A DNA stretch of 64,000 nt, taken from assembly GCA_946807835.1 (NCBI GenBank), contig OX327684.1, positions 35,586,501 through 35,650,500 on the forward strand, written 5' to 3'. The translations under genes and the position numbers were made by a program. Origin of the DNA: Ailanthus altissimus (taxonomy: Eukaryota > Streptophyta > Magnoliopsida > Sapindales > Simaroubaceae). Below the pieces are notes generated by a model. That model saw only the letters and a list, made by a program, of their open reading frames with translations, did no database searches and was not told where the DNA came from. Shown here one piece after another: positions 10,827 to 22,494 of the stretch (position 1 is its first letter; the number at the start of each line of letters is the position of its first letter).

Positions 10827-13800
10827 ATGGCGGCAAAATACGAAGTTGAGAAGTTCAATGGAGGTAATTTTACATTGTGGAAAATGAAAATAAAGGCGAT
10901 TTTAAGAAAAAATAAGTGCTTAGAAGCGATTGATGAAAGGCCCGCTGGTATCACTGATGATATCAAGTGGAATGAGATTGACGGTAATGCAGTTGCTGAT
11001 CTGCATCTAGCACTTGCTGATAACGTGCTATCTAGTGTAGCGGAAAAGAAGACAGCAAAAGAGATCTGGGATACTCTCATTAAATTGTATGAGGCTAAAT
11101 CTCTGCACAACAAGATCTTCTTAAAAAGGAGATTGTACACTCTTCGAATGACAGAATCCACTTCAGTGACGGAGCACATCAACACATTAAATACTCTATT
11201 TTCCCAACTCACTTCCTTGGGGCATAAAATAGAGGCAGGTGAACGTGCAGAGATTCTACTTCAAAGCCTACCAGATTCGTATGATCAACTCATCATCAAC
11301 TTGACGAATAATATCCTATCGGACTTCTTAGTCTTCGATGATGTTACAGCTGCTGTACTGGGAGAAGAACGAAGACGGAAAAATAAAGAAGACAAACAGG
11401 AATGTTCGCAGCAAGCAGAAGCTTTGACAATGATGAGAGGTAGATCAACAGAACGTGGCCCCAGTGGGAGTCAAAATCATGGTAGACCAAAATCCAGAAG
11501 TAAGAAGAACGTCAAGTGCTACCATTGTGGCAAGAAAGGCCATCTGAAGAAGGATTGTTGGGGATTGAAGAAAAGTGTAGAGGACAAACCGCAAGGGAAT
11601 ATTGCAAGCACCTCAGATGATGGTGAAATTTTATACAGCGAGGCAGCAACAGTTGTTGAAAGCAGAAAACGGTTCTCTGATGTATGGCTCATGGATTCTG
11701 GAGCTACATGGCACATGACCTCTAAAAGAGAATGGTTCCATCAATATGAACCTATCTCTGGAGGATCTGTATATATGGGGGACGATCATGCTTTAGAAAT
11801 TGCTGGAGTAGGATCCATCAAGATGAAGATGTACGATGGTACTGTTCGTATTATCCAGGAGGTGCGACATGTGAAAGGCCTCAAGAAGAATCTTTTGTCA
11901 TTGGGAAAATTAGATAACATTGGGTGTAAGACCCAAATTGAAAATGGGATAATGAAAATTCTCAAAGGCGTGCTTGTAGTAATGAAGGCAGAAAAAGTTG
12001 CTGCAAATTTGTACATGCTTAATGGAGAAACACTGCAGGAAGGAGATGCATCTGTTGCATCAACTAGTTCAGCAGAAGAGTCAACGATAATGTGGCATCG
12101 CAAACTGGGCCATATGTCAGAACGAGGTTTGAAGATTCTCTCTGATCAAAATTTACTTCCTGGGCTCAAATCGGTTCATTTACCTTTCTGTGAGCACTGT
12201 GTCACAAGTAAGCAGCACAGATTAAAGTTCAGCACATCCAGTTCTAGAAGTAAAGAAATTCTAGAATTGATCCACTCTGATGTTTGGCAAGCACCGATGA
12301 TGTCCTTAGGAGGAGCGAGATATTTTGTGTCATTCATAGATGATTACTCCAGGAGATGTTGGGTGTATCCAATCAAGAAGAAGTCATATGTGTTTGAAGC
12401 TTTCAAAATATTCAGAGCGCGTGTAGAACTTGAATCAGAAAAGAAGATCAAGTGTTTAAGGACAGATAATGGAGGAGAATATACTGGTGAGGATTTTATT
12501 GCATTCTGTCAACAAGAAGGCATCAAGCGGCAATTCAGCACAGCTTACACGCCTCAGCAGAATGGAGTAGCAGAGCGGATGAACAGAACCTTGTTGGAGA
12601 GAACAAGAGCTATGTTGAGAACTGCAGGTTTAGCCAAGATATTTTGGGCAGAAGCAGTCAAAACCGCCTGTTATGTGGTAAATCGGTCACCATCAACAGC
12701 AATCGAGTTGAAGACACCGATGGAGATGTGGACTGGAAAACCAGTTGATTATTCTCACCTTCATACATTTGGAAGTCCTGTGTACGTGATGTATAATCCC
12801 CAAGAAACAACGAAGCTGGATCCAAAATCCAGAAAATGCCTTTTCTTGGGATATGCTGATGGAGTCAAGGGGTATCGCCTGTGGGATCCCACTACCCACA
12901 AGGTCGTCATCAGCAGAGATGTGATATTTGCAGAAGATAAACTGCAAAGGAATGATAAAGATGATAGCACAGTGAAGGAAAATCCAGATACTACAATGGT
13001 ACAAATGGAAAATAATCAAGTACAAGAAGATTCAGATTCTCCTGAAGCAGCACCAGGGCACGAAGAACAAGAACCAGCAGAGTCTGAGGCTACAGATGAT
13101 CGTCGATCAACTCGTGAGAGACGACCACCAGCGTGGCACTCGGAGTATGTCATGGAGGCTCATGTTGCATACTGCCTTCTAACAGAGGATGGAGAGCCAA
13201 CAACTTTCCAGGAGGCTTCTAAAAGTCAAGAAGTTTCTCTATGGATGACAGCAATGCAAGAAGAGATTGAAGCTTTGCATAAGAACAAAACATGGGAGCT
13301 GGTTGCACTGCCACGTGGAAGAAAAGCCATTGGAAACAAATGGGTCTACAAGATCAAACGGGATGCCAATGACCAAGTAGAGCGGTATCGTGCGAGATTG
13401 GTGGTGAAAGGTTATGCTCAGAAAGAAGGTATTGACTTTAATGAGATATTTTCCCCTGTGGTTCGACTCACGACAGTCAGAATAGTCTTGGCAATGTGTG
13501 CTACATTTGACTTACATCTAGAACAGCTAGATGTGAAGACAGCTTTTCTTCATGGAGAACTTGAAGAAGAAATTTATATGCTCCAACCAGAAGGTTTTAA
13601 AGAAGAAGGAAAAGAGAACTTGGTTTGCAGGTTGAACAAATCTCTGTACGGTCTCAAACAGGCGCCGAGGTGTTGGTACAAGAGATTTGATTCCTATATC
13701 ATCAGCCTTGGATACAACAGACTTAGTTCAGACCATTGTACATACTACAAAAGGTTTGAAGATGATAATGATTTCATTATTTTACTGTTGTACGTGGATG

Positions 13801-14756
13801 ACATGTTGGTGGCAGGCCCCAACAAAGATCGAGTCCAAGAATTAAAGGCACAGTTGGCTAGGGAATTTGATATGAAGGACTTGGGACCAGCAAACAAGAT
13901 TCTAGGGATGCAAATTCACCGAGACAGAAATAACAGGAAGATTTGGCTTTCTCAGAAGAACTACTTAAAGAAAATCTTGTGGCGCTTCAACATGCAAGAT
14001 TGTAAGCCAATTAGTACCCCACTCCCTGTTAATTTCAAGTTATCCTCTAAGATGTGTCCTAGCAAAGAAGCAGAGAGGAATGAGATGTCTCGAGTACCGT
14101 ATGCATCAGCAGTGGGAAGTTTAATGTTCCCTATGATTTGTACCAGACCAGACATTGCACAAGCAGTGGGAGCAGTTAGTAGATACATGGCGAATCCTGG
14201 TAGAGAGCATTGGGGTTGTGTCAGGAGGATCCTTAGATACATTAAGGGTACCTCAGATGTTGCTTTATGTTACGGAGGATCAGATTTTATTGTTAAGGGC
14301 TATGTGGATTCAGATTTTGCAGGAGATCTTGATAAAAGAAAATCCACTACTGGCTATGTGTTTAAACTTGCAGAAGGAGCTGTAAGCTGGGTTTCGAAAC
14401 TGCAAACTGTTGTGGCATTATCTACTACAGAAGCAGAATACATGGCAGCTACACAAGCTTGCAATGAAGCAATTTGGATACAAAGATTACTGGAGGAGCT
14501 CGGGCACAAGCAAGAGAAAGTTGAATTGTTTTGTGACAGTCAGAGTGCCTTGCACATTGCAAGGAATCCAGCTTTTCATTCAAGAACGAAGCACATAGGT
14601 GTTCAATATCACTTTGTTGGTGAAGTGGTAGAAGATGGAAGTGTGGATATGAAAAAAATTCATACAGATGATAACCTTGCAGATGTGATGACCAAGCCCA
14701 TCAATACCAACAAGTTTGTATGGTGTAGATCCTTGCATGGCCTAGCAGACACGTAG
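10827..14756 (+). CDS. Copia-2 gag-pol polyprotein, 1309 aa
   Basis: One frame encodes the whole copia polyprotein. The order is: gag (UBN2 type, about residues 1-200); zinc knuckle C231-x2-C234-x4-H239-x4-C244; aspartic protease active site D290-S-G; integrase zinc domain H424/H429/C455/C458; integrase catalytic triad D485, D547, E583 with 35 residues between the last two; reverse transcriptase with YVDD at 989-992; and RNase H with YVDSDFAG from 1159 and a later STTEAEY. The frame ends with NLADVMTKPINTNKF just before the stop, the usual copia C-terminus. No stop or frameshift is seen and all catalytic residues I can check are present. The start MAAKYEVEKF fits the gag of Tnt1/Tork-like elements. 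Such proteins form virus-like particles, make cDNA and insert it; whether this copy is expressed is unknown. Confidence 0.97.
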   Translation: MAAKYEVEKFNGGNFTLWKMKIKAILRKNKCLEAIDERPAGITDDIKWNEIDGNAVADLHLALADNVLSSVAEKKTAKEIWDTLIKLYEAKSLHNKIFLKRRLYTLRMTESTSVTEHINTLNTLFSQLTSLGHKIEAGERAEILLQSLPDSYDQLIINLTNNILSDFLVFDDVTAAVLGEERRRKNKEDKQECSQQAEALTMMRGRSTERGPSGSQNHGRPKSRSKKNVKCYHCGKKGHLKKDCWGLKKSVEDKPQGNIASTSDDGEILYSEAATVVESRKRFSDVWLMDSGATWHMTSKREWFHQYEPISGGSVYMGDDHALEIAGVGSIKMKMYDGTVRIIQEVRHVKGLKKNLLSLGKLDNIGCKTQIENGIMKILKGVLVVMKAEKVAANLYMLNGETLQEGDASVASTSSAEESTIMWHRKLGHMSERGLKILSDQNLLPGLKSVHLPFCEHCVTSKQHRLKFSTSSSRSKEILELIHSDVWQAPMMSLGGARYFVSFIDDYSRRCWVYPIKKKSYVFEAFKIFRARVELESEKKIKCLRTDNGGEYTGEDFIAFCQQEGIKRQFSTAYTPQQNGVAERMNRTLLERTRAMLRTAGLAKIFWAEAVKTACYVVNRSPSTAIELKTPMEMWTGKPVDYSHLHTFGSPVYVMYNPQETTKLDPKSRKCLFLGYADGVKGYRLWDPTTHKVVISRDVIFAEDKLQRNDKDDSTVKENPDTTMVQMENNQVQEDSDSPEAAPGHEEQEPAESEATDDRRSTRERRPPAWHSEYVMEAHVAYCLLTEDGEPTTFQEASKSQEVSLWMTAMQEEIEALHKNKTWELVALPRGRKAIGNKWVYKIKRDANDQVERYRARLVVKGYAQKEGIDFNEIFSPVVRLTTVRIVLAMCATFDLHLEQLDVKTAFLHGELEEEIYMLQPEGFKEEGKENLVCRLNKSLYGLKQAPRCWYKRFDSYIISLGYNRLSSDHCTYYKRFEDDNDFIILLLYVDDMLVAGPNKDRVQELKAQLAREFDMKDLGPANKILGMQIHRDRNNRKIWLSQKNYLKKILWRFNMQDCKPISTPLPVNFKLSSKMCPSKEAERNEMSRVPYASAVGSLMFPMICTRPDIAQAVGAVSRYMANPGREHWGCVRRILRYIKGTSDVALCYGGSDFIVKGYVDSDFAGDLDKRKSTTGYVFKLAEGAVSWVSKLQTVVALSTTEAEYMAATQACNEAIWIQRLLEELGHKQEKVELFCDSQSALHIARNPAFHSRTKHIGVQYHFVGEVVEDGSVDMKKIHTDDNLADVMTKPINTNKFVWCRSLHGLADT

Positions 14757-14822
14757 GCAACATGGCATTGGCGAAGAAGAAAGAATGGTGTGGAGAATTG
14801 ATTGATTCTCAATCAAATCTCC

Positions 14823-14834
14823 AAGTGGGAGAAA
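14823..14834 (+). other. Copia-2 polypurine tract
   Basis: AAGTGGGAGAAA lies directly upstream of the TGCTGG start of the 3' LTR. Confidence 0.8.
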
Positions 14835-15246
14835 TGCTGGTAGCTGGCACCGTGTGCCAGCTACACAATTGCTGGCACACGGTGCCAGCAATTTTCCAGC
14901 AAGGTGGACAGCCAATTCTTGGCTGTCCACCATGCTAAACTCTCCCTATAAATGGGAGAGTTTAGCAATTCATTTTCATTGCAATTTAGAGAGAGTTTCT
15001 AAAGTTTTGAGAGAGTTTTTGAGTGATTTGAGAGAATTGGGTGTATTGGGGTTTTTGGGTTGTAAGGCTAAAATACTACAATACTTGTATTTTCCATTTC
15101 TAATAGTAAGAGATTCTTCTGTCTTCGCCCGTAGACGTAGGCTAAAAGCCGAACCACGTAAACTTGTCTTTGTCTTATTTTATTTTCATTATTTTTCTTA
15201 ATTTCACTTTAATTGCGACCCTGCATCACCCCTCAATTTTCCAACA
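14835..15246 (+). repeat. Copia-2 3' LTR
   Basis: The 412-bp copy of 10286-10697. Eight of the nine differences read as C to T or G to A in this copy relative to the 5' LTR. The hairpin array (14840-14967) is unchanged. Confidence 0.95.
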
Positions 15247-15251
15247 GTTAA

Positions 15252-16767
15252 GAATCTAAGAATCTAGTCGTTATATTCCATGATTCCTCGCATGTATAAA
15301 AAAATATGTCAAAGTCATTACCTAATACTGCTAGTTAAATTATGCACTGCTGTAAGATCATCTCAGATTCTTAGCCGTACGTTGACTCTATCAATCTCTA
15401 CCATATACTTTAAAAAGAATAACTAGCAATTTCAACTCCTGTTGAATTAATTTAAGGACGAGTGTGATATAAGCAACAATTAGAATAGCAAATATATATA
15501 TGGTAGTTGTCAATATGTCGACATGCATGGAAATTTGTTTACGCATAAATGATGCTTTTAAGGGTCCTTTACTTTTGTGGTCTCATAAACAGACTTAAAT
15601 GATGCATAAAAAAATATCAGAAGAAGATTGGGATTTATGTACAAAATTTGTGATATGATGGCACCGTTATTGATACATTAAATCCATTTAACTATATTAA
15701 CGGTCTGGGGTTAGATACATGCAGCATCAACTCCCATAACTGGACAGAACTATCCATCGATCCTAGCTCAATCTAAGTATATTATCCATCTTAAGATATT
15801 TGGTTATTTATTTGGGTAACGGGACCTTGCTGAATTCATATTATGACTCCTCAAGGTAATTGTTTATGGGATGTTTTCATGTTTGGTAAGTGTTAATCAC
15901 TTGACAGGAAAATCTAAATTATTAAGAGTCCAATATTATGCCAGATGAACTTTCTAATGAGAAATTCAGTTTCATAACTAAAGGATCCCTCTTGACATGC
16001 CCTAAATAATTAATTATATTATTTTTGGTTTTTTTTAGGTCTAATATTTTCATGCGAAAGGTATTGTTAGAAACCTTGCGAAAGCTTTCAATTAGTTGTT
16101 CGAACGTTAAGGTCTTGTAAATAAGCTAACGCGTAGCTAATGAAGCATCATTCGGATAGGAAAAAAAATATGTATTTTGGTTGATGAATTAGTGACTTGC
16201 TTAGAAATTTAAGAGGCTTGTTGCCTTCACCCAACGTCATGCTTGAAAAGGATATAACTCATTGCTACGGGGAGAAATAGTCAGCTGCAAATTTGCTTAT
16301 GCACGAAACTAAGGATCAAGACATCGAAGAAGAAGGCAAAAGAGTTATAAAAATCCCATTTTTCAAATAACAGCGTATATTCTTATTTTGAGAATGCAAT
16401 TATAGAATTATAATGGTTATGAATAGATTTGATCATTTTATATCAAACATAAATCTGAATGTAGGACCTTCCGTGTACGGTACTAGATCCTAATCAATTG
16501 AAACAAGCGTAATTCCACAAAGATTGGCATCTATATATACAGTATATTTATTTTTATATGAAGTGCATTTTCCTGGCTGACTCTTTCCGAATGAAACCTC
16601 CATTAGTTGATTCCATGCATATAATTAATTTAATGACAAGAAGCCTAGGTTACCTCTATTTTCGTTGCATATATATTAGGCCCCATCACCGCAACTCTGG
16701 AATCCTGTTTATTACCAATGATTTAAACTCCAAGAGACTGAAAATTAACCCACCAAGAAAAAGGGAA
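15252..16767. other. Upstream region of the DUF1442 gene
   Basis: No gene. This is the 5' flank of the DUF1442 gene at 16768. Two stretches, about 15370-15720 and 16060-16520, have diverged copies at about 19755-20110 and 23055-23420. That marks an old segmental duplication. Confidence 0.6.
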
Positions 16768-17560
16768 ATGGCTTGTTGGTCCTCTGAAAATGCTGTCAAA
16801 GCTTATCTTGAAGCTCTGAAAATGGTAAGCAATCTCCTGGAAATCCTTAGTTCTGTAGCTTTCTGCTCTACAACTGAATGCGGGTGGTGTTCTTATAATA
16901 TTGAACTTTTTCAAATATTAATATGCATTCTCTTATGACTTTTCTGTTTTATTTGTACAGGGTAAAAGAGGCAACGAGCCTGACGTTTCTGAGTTCATCT
17001 CCGCACTAGCAGCTGGCAATAATGCACAACTCATGGTGATGGCATGTGCTAGCATCGCCGTATCGACCACCACGCTAGCACTGGTCGCGGCAGCTCATCA
17101 AACTGGCGGCCGAGTAGTGTGTATTTTTAGTGAACTAGATAATATCCATGCATCCAAAAATGCCCTAGGACCTTATGCGAATTGCATCGAATTCGTGATA
17201 GGAGAAGCAAAAAAACTATTGATAAACGATTACAAAGGTGCGGATTTTGTGCTTGTTGATTGCGATATCGATGATCATAAAGAGGTGTTTAGAGCTGCTC
17301 AAGGGAGTGTAAAGCATGGATCAGGAGGCGTTATTGTAGGGTACAATGCCCTTCATAAAGGATCATGGAGTCAATTCAATACTCATTTTTTACCCATTGG
17401 GGAAGGGCTGTTGGTCACTACAATTGGTAGAAATGAAAAGGTTGGTGATAAATATCAAGGCAGAAAAAGGAGTCGTTGGATTGTTATGCTTGATAAATAT
17501 ACAGGTGAAGAACACGTTTTTAGGATCACTCCGTCTCCCCAAAAAGAGATTGAAGCTTAA
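16768..17560 (+). CDS. DUF1442 family protein, 218 aa, two exons
   Basis: Plant-specific DUF1442 protein, a family usually described as a SAM-dependent methyltransferase-like fold; the substrate is not known. Exon 1 is 16768-16824 (MACWSSENAVKAYLEALKM). The intron begins GTAAGC at 16825 and ends ACAG at 16960. Exon 2 is 16961-17560 (GKRGNEPDVSEFISALAAG onward). Junction phase is 0. The start is chosen because WSxExAxKAY is the family N-terminus and the ATG directly precedes it. The Rossmann-like part has LALVAAAHQTGGRVVCIFS and, later, GADFVLVDCDIDD. The C-terminus has the family signature RWIVMLDKYTGEEHVFRI. Length matches the family. A broken paralogue lies at 2778-8699. An AATAAA lies at 17604-17609. 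Confidence 0.88.
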
Positions 17561-19740
17561 AGTGGCCTTTGATATGAATCAGGGGAAATATGAGAAAAGG
17601 AAAAATAAATGCTTGCCTTTCCTTTCTCATTTTCAGATCTAGGCTAGAAGCCTGTGCACTTGTTTTAGTTTTTGTTACTAACTTGGAAACGAAGCTGTCT
17701 GTATAAAAACAACTGACATGTTAAAAATAATTACATTTTCAAAGGAGTGAGGTCGTACATGCACTGTATGTGTTACATGAAATTTAATTCCCTGTATATG
17801 TAATGATCACCGCAATATATATTTTGAAATTAATATATTTGCGGCAATGTAAGGTTGAGGTGTGATAATTCTCCAACTGAAGTATGAGCAGATCCTCTAA
17901 GTATGTATTCTCAACCCATCCAAATTTTTTTCCAAAAACAAAATTCCTGTAAGTCGAAAATCTATTCGATCTATAAGGAACCAGTCTTATGTAGTGTGCA
18001 GAACAAGGCGAAAAAGTTATAGGAGATATTGCCTACGGTTAAACAGTACTGATAATACTGTTGCCCTGAAAATGAAACGGCCAAACGGGAGGTCTTTGGC
18101 AAAACTATCGTTAGGTAAAACTAAAAGATCTGGACAATGGGGTTCTAATTGAGCGCTCTTAGTCTGAAAATTCTGTAGTTCCCCCAAATTCTCAGATCCA
18201 AAATATCAGAACTGAAAGTGGGAGTCCTTTAGAATGGATCCAGTGGCTGCATATTTAAAAATCTCTGCTCTTCCATGCACAAAAGTATAAATGGTAGTTG
18301 CGTATAGATACAGTTCATCTAGCAGCACTCATTTTCTCTACACTCATTTGGTCTCAACGTTACAGGCCATTTCTACACTACGTGGGTTTTGATTCCTATA
18401 AATCCGGATTGTCTGCGGGACTAACCTCACTTCTCATTCGTTACCCACTCGACCAATTCATAACGTCTAGGCAACGTATCTGAACACCAGACAATGTAGC
18501 ACTGGATTCTGCACGGGTGATTATAGTAAAAAATTAAGGTTCATTTTCAGTTGCCAGAAGTTCACTTTACTATTATGCAAATATTTATATTATAATTAGT
18601 GTCACACTTACATAATTTAGATACAAGATATGTCATTAATAAATAACTATCACTTGTTAAATAATTATTAAAGTTTTAGTTTTTATCAATATGATAATTA
18701 TATAATATTAATTAATACTCAACACATTAAATATTACATCAGTTAAAATATAAATTTTATATACTAACTATGTAAACGTAATATTATTCTTACACTATTA
18801 ATAATTAATTCATGGCAATTAGGGTAACCGACTGAGACCTCCTCGAGTTAAACCCAAAAAGGAAAGGTAAGTATCTACTATATAAACCCACAGCGTATGA
18901 ATACTAAAAAGAAAAAACTTTTTAAGTTTAGTTCAAGTCTTGAGTGCTTGTTGTATAATTATAATATCAACTCTTTTAAATAATTAAAAAAATTAAAATT
19001 AACCTCCCAATAATTAAAAAAAGAGAAATTAAAACTGCCTTATCTACCAAAATTTAAACTATTAGGTAGACAAACTTTACCACTAGAACATACGTATAAG
19101 TGCACCAGGCTTTCAAATAGTTAAACCCGCAGAGTATTAGCATTAAAACGCCAGGCTAGGCCTTAACGAGAACAATTGGAAAACAAAATGGAAATTACTA
19201 CTATATCCTTCCTTCCTTGTCCAGAGATGAGAGGTTCGAGTCAGACCTTTCACATTTGGCGAAACTAATTCTGCATGCATTTCATGCCCGAAAATGCATA
19301 GGCATTTTTCACTTGTTTGCTGAGGCAAAAAAAAGTGACATGGGTTTATCAAATTCGTTGCCATTCCATATCTATTACGTACACCTGGAACTGGAACTCA
19401 ATTCTCCACAGAAAATTAACAGAACAAAAATTACAAAAGAGATTGTAAAATCTGGTGATATGTATACAATAATTGCCATATAAATTTGCAATGGGGTAGA
19501 ATACAAGTAATATCACTGGACATGGTTGTCATCGTAATAGATAGCGAATGGTGCACAGAAAGTCAAAAGTGATCTGTAAGCCTTGCTCTTGATCATTGGT
19601 CATCTTTCATTAAAAAAATATATCTACAGTTACAACAAAGTCGGCATCAGAAAATAATATAAGCAGACGGCGATTGGCGGTTACATCCTAATCATTATAA
19701 GAAAATAATATACTCTTTCTATGCGGGAAAAAAAAAAATC
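17561..19740. other. Intergenic region downstream of the DUF1442 gene
   Basis: The 3' UTR of the DUF1442 gene probably occupies the first few hundred bases. The rest is mostly AT-rich with no supported coding region. The segment 18050-18500 has more balanced composition but no frame or RNA I recognise. Confidence 0.4.
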
Positions 19741-19754
19741 GAAGTCACATAATC

Positions 19755-20110
19755 TTTGCCGTACACTGAATGGATCAATCTTAACGTACTTTTCAACGTA
19801 CCAATAACTAAATAATTCAACTCTGGTTGAATTAACAATAGCGAATATTATATTTGATATCAAGATGTAGACTCTGGACATAAACTATTATTTTCTTCAA
19901 AAAAAAAAAAAAGTTTGTGCATAAATTATTCTTAATTTCTTATAATACTTTCTATAAGATATTATAGATCATGATCTGTGACATCTCCCTAATTAATTAA
20001 ATTGCAGTGGAAAAATGGTTATCTAGACCGCAAGCTACTTAAAATATGAGAATTTGTAGTACAAACTGGTTGTTGATACATTAAATTCATCTGCCATACA
20101 TGCCTCGTTT
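19755..20110 (+). repeat. Diverged copy of DUF1442 upstream DNA (part 1)
   Basis: Similar to about 15370-15720. Shared blocks include CCGTAC...ATCAATCT, TCAACTC...GGTTGAATTAA and GTTGTTGATACATTAAAT, in the same order. It is the left part of an old duplicate of the region upstream of the DUF1442 gene. Confidence 0.6.
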
Positions 20111-20540
20111 CACTATTTGAGGGCTTGATGCACTTAGATGCTACGTGCATCCTATAATTTAGGTTTAAAGTTTAAACTTGATAGAGATCAGGGTAGTATA
20201 TAATTGATTTAATAGGTTATGTAGTTCATCATTTAATGAGTAATATTATCATATGTTACTGTCTAATAAATTTATAATTTTTTGTAATTTTTACACAATT
20301 TACAATGTGTTATAAAATTTTACCACGCATTTAAAAACTCATCATATAATAAGTTACGTAATCTATTAAATTATTTTTTAAAGAGAAAGATATATATATA
20401 TAATCTAATGGACTGTGGAGCTCACCATATGGCGAGCTCCTGAACATTTGGTAAGATTCTATAATACATTATAAATTATGAAAAAATTATAAAAAGTTAT
20501 GAATTTACTAAACAATAACATATGACAGTATTGCTCACCA

Positions 20541-20802
20541 TATAAAACACATCCAAATACTTTTATGACACGAGTACTCGTAATGTAATATTAATTGAGC
20601 TAGGGACTAAGGAGGAGGGCATTTCTTCAATTATACGTAGCTCACCATATGACAGTATTGCTCACCATATAAAATACGCGGTAATTGAAGGAATGTGGTG
20701 AGCTACGTATAATTGAAGGAATATCCTCCTCCCTAGTCCTTAGCTCAATTAATATTACATTACGAGTACTCGTGTCATAAAAGTATTTGGATGTGTTTTA
20801 TA
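20541..20802. repeat. Large foldback: 107-bp arms, 48-bp loop
   Basis: The left arm is 20541-20647 and the right arm 20696-20802. They are near-perfect reverse complements, with small mismatches near the GGGCATTTC segment. The outer ends read TATAAAACAC and GTGTTTTATA. The loop begins inside a 29-bp direct repeat of the left flank (20519-20547 and 20646-20674). It could be a MITE-like foldback or a template-switch product. A transcript would form a long hairpin. Confidence 0.85.
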
Positions 20803-20989
20803 TTTTAAGAAAAAATAATATTTTAATATCTTATTTTATGAGTATATACTAACCTAGTTCTTATATTTCAATCATTACCGCATTAATCTCTGCCGTTAGA
20901 AGTTTACTATTAAATGGGTTCTCTTTAAGGGCAAAATAGTACTTTTTTCATTTCTAAAATACAGATGCCCAATGTTAGTTTAAAAAAAA

Positions 20990-21470
20990 ATTAAAAATAA
21001 CACATGTCATAATATGATAAGTTCATGATGACACGTATCATCATGTAATTTGTTAATATTTGTAATAAATATATTTTTTTAAAAAATAAATATTTTAAAA
21101 AGTAAATTAATAAATATATTTTTTAAATAAAATGATACATGTTATAATATGATTAGTTACAAATAACGCGTATTATTATGTAATTGGTTGATATTTGTAC
21201 TAAATATATATATTTTTTAAAATATTTTTAAAAATAAATTAAAAAATAAATTTGTAATAAAAGAACATACGTCGTAATATGATTAGTTACAAATAACATG
21301 TATCATTATGTAATTAGTTGATATCTTTAATAATATATTTTTTTTAAAAATAAATTAATAAATATATTTTTAATAAAATGTCACATATCATAATATAATT
21401 AATTATAAATTATACGTGTCATTATATAATTAATTTATATGTTTAATAAATATATTTTTTAATTTGTTCG
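20990..21470. repeat. Degenerate AT-rich tandem repeat, block 1
   Basis: About four diverged units of 115-135 bp. Each contains a variant of ACATGTCATAATATGATTAG followed by a TATCATTATGTAATT segment and a TAATAAATATATTTTTT run, near 21001, 21133, 21268 and 21383. Confidence 0.65.
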
Positions 21471-22139
21471 ATGTTGAGTACTAATAAAAGTTAAATTTTA
21501 CATCACAGTAATGAGCTTCCTCAATCAACATTGGACAGAAACGTGGGTTTCCTGATGTAGAGCCGTTGAGCTAAAAGATTTTGGCACCAAGACGTTACTC
21601 TTCAAATGGTCAGTTTAAACCCAAGTTCTAAAATTTGATTATAAGTCTCACAGGGCTTTGGCACCAACTCGGGTCAAAGGGTGTTGATTTAACATTCATT
21701 CGTCTTTCACAAAACCCTAGTAAACTTCGACATGATAAATCCATGGTGATCTGTTGGGTCTCGCTTTGATTGGGAAGTTAAGGTAGAATCCACATTCACT
21801 AACGATGACTTTTAAATCTACAGTGAAGATAACGTCACTGATTTTTCTATTAAGCAAAGGATCTGATTACCCCATTATGATTTGGAAATTCATGGACAGG
21901 ATTAGTTTTTTCATTTTAAGGTAACATTACTTGATTTATTTAATTAACATATACTTTTTGACTAAAATAATGCTAATGCATTTGTTTTCGTAGTTGTTAA
22001 AGATGATATGTGTCACCAATTTAGTATTTAATTTGGGCATTTAAGGAATAATCAATCCTTTGAAGACGAAAGTGAACCATTTCAAAGCTTGCTATGTGAT
22101 GGTATGCTTTTAATCTTTTTGGCTCTTCGGTTGGTACTT

Positions 22140-22450
22140 CTTTAATAATATATTTTTAAAAAAAATTAAATATTTTTAAAAGTAAATTAATAAATATATT
22201 TTAATAAAATGATACATGTAATAATATAATTAGTTACAAATAATACGTGTCATCATATAATTAATTTATATGTTTAATAAATATATTTTTTGAAAGAAAT
22301 TTTTTTAAAAGTAAATTAATAAATATATTTAATTAATAAATGACATGTTTAATAATATAATTAATTAAAAATGATACGTGTCATCATATAATTAATTTAT
22401 ATTTTTAATAATAAAATAAATAATAATTAATTGATACATTTATTATTCAC
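22140..22450. repeat. Degenerate AT-rich tandem repeat, block 2
   Basis: Two further units of the same repeat as 20990-21470, with variants of GATACATG-TAATAATATAATTAG near 22206 and 22345. Confidence 0.55.
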
Positions 22451-22494
22451 CGTCGCCAAAAAATAATGACCGGCCGCTATTTTTTGGTGACGGT
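22449..22494. repeat. Short inverted repeat, 17-bp arms
   Basis: ACCGTCGCCAAAAAATA (22449-22465) pairs with TATTTTTTGGTGACGGT (22478-22494) with one G:T position and a 12-nt loop containing CCGGCCG. Purpose unknown. Confidence 0.7.

Larger units (their letters stand above)
10286..15246 (+). mobile_element. Copia-2: structurally intact Ty1/copia retrotransposon
   Basis: A complete 4961-bp Copia element. It has two 412-bp LTRs with TG...CA ends (TGCTGG...CCAACA), a tRNA-Met primer site 2 nt after the 5' LTR, one unbroken gag-pol frame and a purine tract before the 3' LTR. It is flanked by a perfect 5-bp target duplication, GTTAA (10281-10285 and 15247-15251). The LTRs differ at 9 positions (about 2.2%). 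All parts needed for autonomous transposition are present by inspection. Confidence 0.97.

Noticed and set aside
16558..16938. Single-exon 126-codon frame including the DUF1442 start
   Set aside because: The upstream part has no homology, and the frame reads through the intron at 16825-16960. The family N-terminus begins at 16768.
19225..19260. tRNA-like GGTTCGAGTC sequence
   Set aside because: The flanking bases do not form a T-stem and no acceptor or anticodon arm can be found upstream.
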